The notes under the pieces are model-generated. The model had not been told where the DNA came from. It saw only the letters and a list, made by a program, of their open reading frames with translations, and did no database searches. Shown here piece by piece: positions 6,000 through 9,448 of a DNA stretch of 9,448 bases. Each line of letters opens with the position of its first letter. The stretch's first letter is position 1. This stretch comes from Myxococcota bacterium. Its GTDB lineage: Bacteria > Myxococcota_C > UBA6777. The position numbers and the translations under genes are program-made. Location: the NCBI GenBank assembly GCA_963169055.1, contig CAUJFU010000316.1, forward strand, positions 1 to 9,448, read 5' to 3'.

Positions 6000-8900
6000 A
6001 TGCTACGACGTACACGGACAGCGCTCATCGCCCTCTTTGCGTTGAGCCTGTGGGGCGGATGGACTTCGCCCCCGTGGGTTTCTCTCGTTCCTGCCGCACA
6101 CGCCCAATTTGGGGGCTACCGCTTTACGGATATGTTCTATGTCAAAAAAGTCGTTTGGCTCGTCGAAAAGAACTATGTCGACCCGCAACAAGTCAACCCC
6201 CAAAAGATGCTCCACGAGGCGCTTAAACAACTCCAATCCACCGTCCCTGCCATCATGGTTCAATTTGCCAAAGACCATAGCAACGTCACGATCCACATCG
6301 ATCAACGCTCCAAAACCTTTCCGCTCCCTCCCACCCGCGTCATCTCGGATGTCCCCTACCAACTCCAACCCGTCTTTTCCTTCATCAAACAGCACTATCG
6401 AGGCGACGTAAAGCTCCGCACTATCGAGTTTTCCGTCATCAACGGTATGCTCCGCACCCTTGACGTCCACACCGCTTTCCTGCCGCCCTCTTTCTACAAA
6501 GACATGAACATCCACACCAGCGGCAAATTCGGGGGCCTTGGCATCGTCATCCAAAGTCAAGAAGGCTACATCACCATCGTCAGCCCCATGCCTGACACTC
6601 CAGCGGCTCGTGCAGGACTCCGCTCCAAAGACCGCATTGTCCGCATCGGTGATGAGTCCACTATCAACATGGACCTCAATGCTGCGGTCAACAAACTTCG
6701 CGGTGATCCCGGAACGCCCGTCGTGATCTGGGTCATGCGCAAAAGCTTCAGTCAACCCCGCGCTTTTCGCCTAGTCCGCGCCATTATCCGCGTCAAGAGC
6801 GTCAGTTCCCATCTGCTCGAAGACGATGTCGCCTACATCCAAATCAAAAACTTCCAACAAGACACCACCTCCGAGATGCTTGCTGCCCTCGAACGTATGT
6901 CTCTCAAAGTCAAAAAACTGCGCGGCTTGATCCTCGATCTGCGCGACAACCCGGGCGGACTGCTCGACCAAGCCATCCGTGTCTCCGATGCTTTCCTCTC
7001 CAAAGGGATGATCGTCGCGCACGCAGGCGGTTCTTCCCCGCCCAGCGAAAAATACGCAACCTACGTCGACACACAACCCGATTATCCCATCGTCGTCCTC
7101 GTCAACAACGGCTCCGCTTCGGCTTCCGAGATCGTCGCTGGCGCGCTCAAAAACAACAACCGCGCCCTCGTCCTCGGCCAACGCACCTACGGCAAAGGCA
7201 CTGTCCAGATCCTTTATCCGATCATCTCGCGTTTCAGCCCCGAACGCACCGCTCTTAAACTCACCGTCGCTCAATACCTCACCCCCGGAAACATCTCCAT
7301 CCAAGATATCGGCGTCGCCCCCGATATCTCCCTCAGTCCCGTTCATATCCACAAAGATCAAGTGCAGCTTTTTGAAGAAAAACCCCGCAAAGCCAACGGC
7401 AAAAAGCTTCCCGCTTACCTCAAAGGCGTCCGTGAACAACGCACCGCCATGTTCCGCCTCGGCTATCTCGACAACGAAGAAAAAAAGAAATCCTCTGTCG
7501 CTGACGACTACAAAGAAGACAAAAAGCTCCAGATGGACTTCGAGATCAAACTCGCCCACACCCTCCTCTCCAAAGCCGAATCTTCCGAACGCCTCAAAAT
7601 GTACAACGCCGCTCTACCCCTCCTCCAAAAAACCAAAGAAGCCGAAAAACAAAAGATTCACGCTGCCCTCAAAAAAATCGGCATCTCGTGGAAAACGGCC
7701 CCCGCCGAACCCCCTGCCCTCTCTCTCTCCCACAAACTTATCCCCGTCAACGGCAAAGACAACAAAGACAAAGCCTTCTCCAAACTCCAAAATGGCCGTA
7801 TCTTCGCAGGCGGCACCTACCAGCTTCACATCACCCTTCGAAACAACGCAAAAACCCCTGCCTACCGCGTCCGTGCCGTCACCAAGTCCGCCTTCTGGTT
7901 TCTCAATCGACGCGAGTTTATCTTTGGGCACATCCCGCCCAAACAAACACGCCGCTGGACCGCAGAGATCAAACTCCCCAAATGGGTCAATACCCAAGTC
8001 CACCCCATCGAGATCTCCATCCTCGGCTCCAACAAACTTCAACAAAACAAACACATCCTCCTCCCCATCCAAGGGCTACCACGACCTCATTTTGCCTTTT
8101 CTTATTTTCTCCAAGAGATCACCGGCAACGGCGACGGACTCGTCCAACCCGGCGAAACCTTTGCCATGCACGTCTCTGTCCGAAACCAAGGCCCCGGAAA
8201 AGCCCTCCAACTCGTCGGCGAGATCAGCAACGAAGGCGGCAGCGAACTCTTCATCCAACAAGGCCGTGTCGTCTTTGGCTCCCTCTCCCCCAACCAATGG
8301 CGAACGGGCTCTTTTCTCTTCCGCGTCGAAAAAGACGTCTACATGAAAAAAGCCCTCGATATCCGCCTCAAACTCATGGACGGCGAACTCTTTACCTCTG
8401 TCCAAGATCGCCTCCACCTCCCCATCCGCAACGAAGATATCGCCCCCATGGATATCAAACAACGCTGGATCCGTGTCTCCGAACGCACCACCCGACTCCT
8501 CAGCGGCGCGGCCCTTGATGCCCCCAAGATCGCCTTCGCCAAACAAGGCACCGCTCTTCGTACCAACGGACGCCTTGGACCCTTCTATCGCGTCTCCCTC
8601 CCCCCTTCTGCCGTCACCCAACCCGTACCCCCACCCCACAACGTCCTCAAACCCGATCCCGCACCACCCTTAACCTTTTGGGTTCTCGCCCGAGACGTCG
8701 AACCCTTCGCCAAAAAACCAAGCCCCACAGCCCAAAAAGTCAGCCCTCTCTGGCAATACAAAACGCCCGAGATATCCTTCAAACTCCCCAACCAACCCCT
8801 TCACCTCACCTCACCCTCTTTTCGGCTCCAAGGCTCCATCCAAAACAACGTCCCTCTTCTTGACACCTACATCCTCGTCAACGGCGACAAGATCTTCTAC

Positions 8901-9080
8901 CGCTCCCTGCGCAACCTCCCCAAACTCCAATTCAGCCTCCCCATCCAACTCAAAAAAGGCCGTAACTCCGTCATCGTCGTCGCCCGCGAAACCAAGCACT
9001 TCGTCGGCTCCAAAGAACTCATCCTCTACTACCATCCCAAAGAACCCACCAACCCCACCTCCAAACGCCTTAACCCCTGA
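6000..9080 (+). CDS. Secreted S41 (C-terminal processing) protease with PDZ domain and long beta-sandwich C-terminus
   Basis: This 1026-residue protein belongs to the CtpA/Prc serine proteases, which cleave envelope proteins in the periplasm. A signal peptide covers residues 1-35: Arg-rich start, hydrophobic core, AHA before the likely cut. An N-terminal helical region (about 38-165) leads to a PDZ domain (about 178-250, GGLGIVIQSQEGYITIVSP, AGLRSKDRIVRIGD). The S41 core (about 273-445) has LRDNPGG, and the Ser-Lys dyad in GSASASE and YGKGTVQ: Ser374 is the expected nucleophile, Lys399 the general base, Gln403 the supporting residue, with the spacing of CtpB. After a charged helical linker (about 446-575) come roughly 450 unassigned residues. 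They include a sandwich-like stretch near 608-690, an NGDGLVQPGE loop (710-719) resembling calcium-binding DxDG turns, a Pro-rich linker near 860-890, and a last Ig-like segment (about 938-1020). CtpA proteins are usually 400-550 residues and E. coli Prc about 680, so the tail is an unusual addition, perhaps for binding substrate or the envelope. Its own promoter suggests no operon link to lpdA. Confidence 0.88.
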   Translation: MLRRTRTALIALFALSLWGGWTSPPWVSLVPAAHAQFGGYRFTDMFYVKKVVWLVEKNYVDPQQVNPQKMLHEALKQLQSTVPAIMVQFAKDHSNVTIHIDQRSKTFPLPPTRVISDVPYQLQPVFSFIKQHYRGDVKLRTIEFSVINGMLRTLDVHTAFLPPSFYKDMNIHTSGKFGGLGIVIQSQEGYITIVSPMPDTPAARAGLRSKDRIVRIGDESTINMDLNAAVNKLRGDPGTPVVIWVMRKSFSQPRAFRLVRAIIRVKSVSSHLLEDDVAYIQIKNFQQDTTSEMLAALERMSLKVKKLRGLILDLRDNPGGLLDQAIRVSDAFLSKGMIVAHAGGSSPPSEKYATYVDTQPDYPIVVLVNNGSASASEIVAGALKNNNRALVLGQRTYGKGTVQILYPIISRFSPERTALKLTVAQYLTPGNISIQDIGVAPDISLSPVHIHKDQVQLFEEKPRKANGKKLPAYLKGVREQRTAMFRLGYLDNEEKKKSSVADDYKEDKKLQMDFEIKLAHTLLSKAESSERLKMYNAALPLLQKTKEAEKQKIHAALKKIGISWKTAPAEPPALSLSHKLIPVNGKDNKDKAFSKLQNGRIFAGGTYQLHITLRNNAKTPAYRVRAVTKSAFWFLNRREFIFGHIPPKQTRRWTAEIKLPKWVNTQVHPIEISILGSNKLQQNKHILLPIQGLPRPHFAFSYFLQEITGNGDGLVQPGETFAMHVSVRNQGPGKALQLVGEISNEGGSELFIQQGRVVFGSLSPNQWRTGSFLFRVEKDVYMKKALDIRLKLMDGELFTSVQDRLHLPIRNEDIAPMDIKQRWIRVSERTTRLLSGAALDAPKIAFAKQGTALRTNGRLGPFYRVSLPPSAVTQPVPPPHNVLKPDPAPPLTFWVLARDVEPFAKKPSPTAQKVSPLWQYKTPEISFKLPNQPLHLTSPSFRLQGSIQNNVPLLDTYILVNGDKIFYRSLRNLPKLQFSLPIQLKKGRNSVIVVARETKHFVGSKELILYYHPKEPTNPTSKRLNP

Positions 9081-9110
9081 TTCTCATTAAATCGCTCTGC
9101 TGTGGGTTTT

Positions 9111-9129
9111 TGGGGGGCTTTGCCCCCCA
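9111..9129. repeat. Strong GC hairpin after the protease gene
   Basis: TGGGGGGC at 9111-9118 and GCCCCCCA at 9122-9129 form a perfect 8-base stem with a TTT loop, about 30 bases after the protease stop. A T-run (9107-9111) comes before the hairpin on the plus strand and runs into its first base, and none follows, so it is not a textbook intrinsic terminator on either strand. It could stop transcription in both directions between convergent genes, protect mRNA 3' ends, or be one copy of a dispersed palindromic repeat. Confidence 0.5.
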
Positions 9130-9319
9130 CCCCGCCATAGACTATCGCCCCTTGACCCCGATGTAGGCGAACAGATCAAACGTTTTTCACCCCAACGACT
9201 CTCTCGCTTGAACTGCTGCGAATACGGGGCTTTCGTCCAAGACGATCACACAACCAAACCGTTGTACGCCCGTGCGTTGCTCGAAAAGCATCCTGATAAG
9301 CTGTTCGATGTTTTGCGGG
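9130..9319. other. Convergent intergenic stretch with protein-like but unassigned frames
   Basis: No complete gene is visible between the hairpin and the stop of the minus-strand gene. The plus frame from 9148 reads smoothly as protein-like sequence (for example CCEYGAFVQDDHTTKPLYAR), and the same codons read on the minus strand also look plausible, ending with a stop at 9187-9189. Neither has a ribosome site or a start giving more than about 60 residues. It may be a decayed gene end. Confidence 0.3.
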
Positions 9320-9448
9320 TTAGCTCATTTCGGCGAGACTGGCGAGATCGGGTCGGATGGGGAGATCTTGGGGGAGATAACGAGCGAGGTCATTGGCCAT
9401 CGGGCCACGGATATCGAGGTAGGGGTAGCCTTTTTCGCCGACGAGCAG
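9320..9448 (-). CDS. C-terminal end of an unidentified protein, cut by the window edge
   Basis: On the minus strand, 42 codons run from the right edge to a TAA at 9322-9320. The peptide begins LLVGEKGYPYLDIRGPMAND and ends in SLAEMS. Codon use (CTC, CCC, GCC, GAA) matches the five complete genes in the window much better than any plus-strand frame here, which is the main reason to call it real. It is convergent with the protease gene. I do not recognise the family from this fragment, and no start or upstream part is available. The hairpin at 9111-9129 lies about 190 bases past its stop. Confidence 0.6.
   Translation of the reverse strand: MLVGEKGYPYLDIRGPMANDLARYLPQDLPIRPDLASLAEMS

Noticed and set aside
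6003-7559. Two long minus-strand frames inside the protease gene
   Set aside because: Antisense shadows of a gene with intact catalytic motifs.
1-9448. HIP1-like GCGATCGC repeats suggested by the abundance of GATC
   Set aside because: The excess is of NNG-ATC codon junctions, and the full octamer does not recur in a regular way.
1-9448. CRISPR arrays, tRNA or rRNA genes, insertion sequences
   Set aside because: No spaced direct repeats, tRNA T-loop pattern, rRNA-like block or transposase motifs seen by eye on either strand.

Overview
The window comes from a bacterial chromosome of fairly high GC content. Genes are tightly packed, Shine-Dalgarno sites are good, and codons are mostly C-ending. 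A heterodimeric (alpha plus beta) E1 is combined with an E2 that has one lipoyl domain and with a secreted, very long S41 protease. This would fit a deltaproteobacterial-type lineage (Myxococcota or Bradymonadota-like), but that assignment is a guess from gene style, not from a marker gene.

Layout: (1) 1-371, the 3' part of a small integral membrane protein of unknown function whose last residues run into a terminator-like hairpin. (2) 372-830, about 460 bases without a convincing gene, holding terminator-like and operator-like inverted repeats and a candidate promoter. (3) 831-5777, a compact four-gene operon for a complete 2-oxoacid dehydrogenase complex, most likely pyruvate dehydrogenase: E1 alpha, E1 beta, E2 and E3. 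The junctions are a 4-base overlap, a 1-base gap and a 12-base gap, so the genes are surely co-transcribed and probably translationally coupled. (4) 5778-5999, an intergenic region with two terminator-like hairpins, a perfect 22-bp palindrome and, directly after it, a candidate extended -10 promoter. (5) 6000-9080, a 1026-residue secreted carboxy-terminal-processing (S41) protease with a PDZ domain and a long C-terminal half of predicted beta-sandwich domains. (6) 9081-9319, a convergent intergenic region with a strong GC hairpin and a stretch that looks protein-like but has no complete gene. (7) 9320-9448, the C-terminal 42 codons of a gene on the minus strand, cut by the window edge.

How the genes work together: the four pdh proteins form one machine. 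E1 (alpha2beta2, thiamine diphosphate) decarboxylates the 2-oxoacid and loads the acyl group on the E2 lipoyl lysine, the E2 catalytic domain passes it to CoA, and E3 reoxidises the lipoamide with NAD+. The protease is an envelope protein with its own apparent promoter, and nothing in the sequence links it functionally to the dehydrogenase.

I see no mobile element, CRISPR array, tRNA or rRNA, and no obvious new defence or biosynthetic system. The most unusual signals are a sharp codon-context rule running through all five complete genes (Glu and Gln codons switch to the G-ending form before ATC/ATG), the 22-bp palindrome ahead of the protease promoter, and the large unassigned C-terminal half of the protease.
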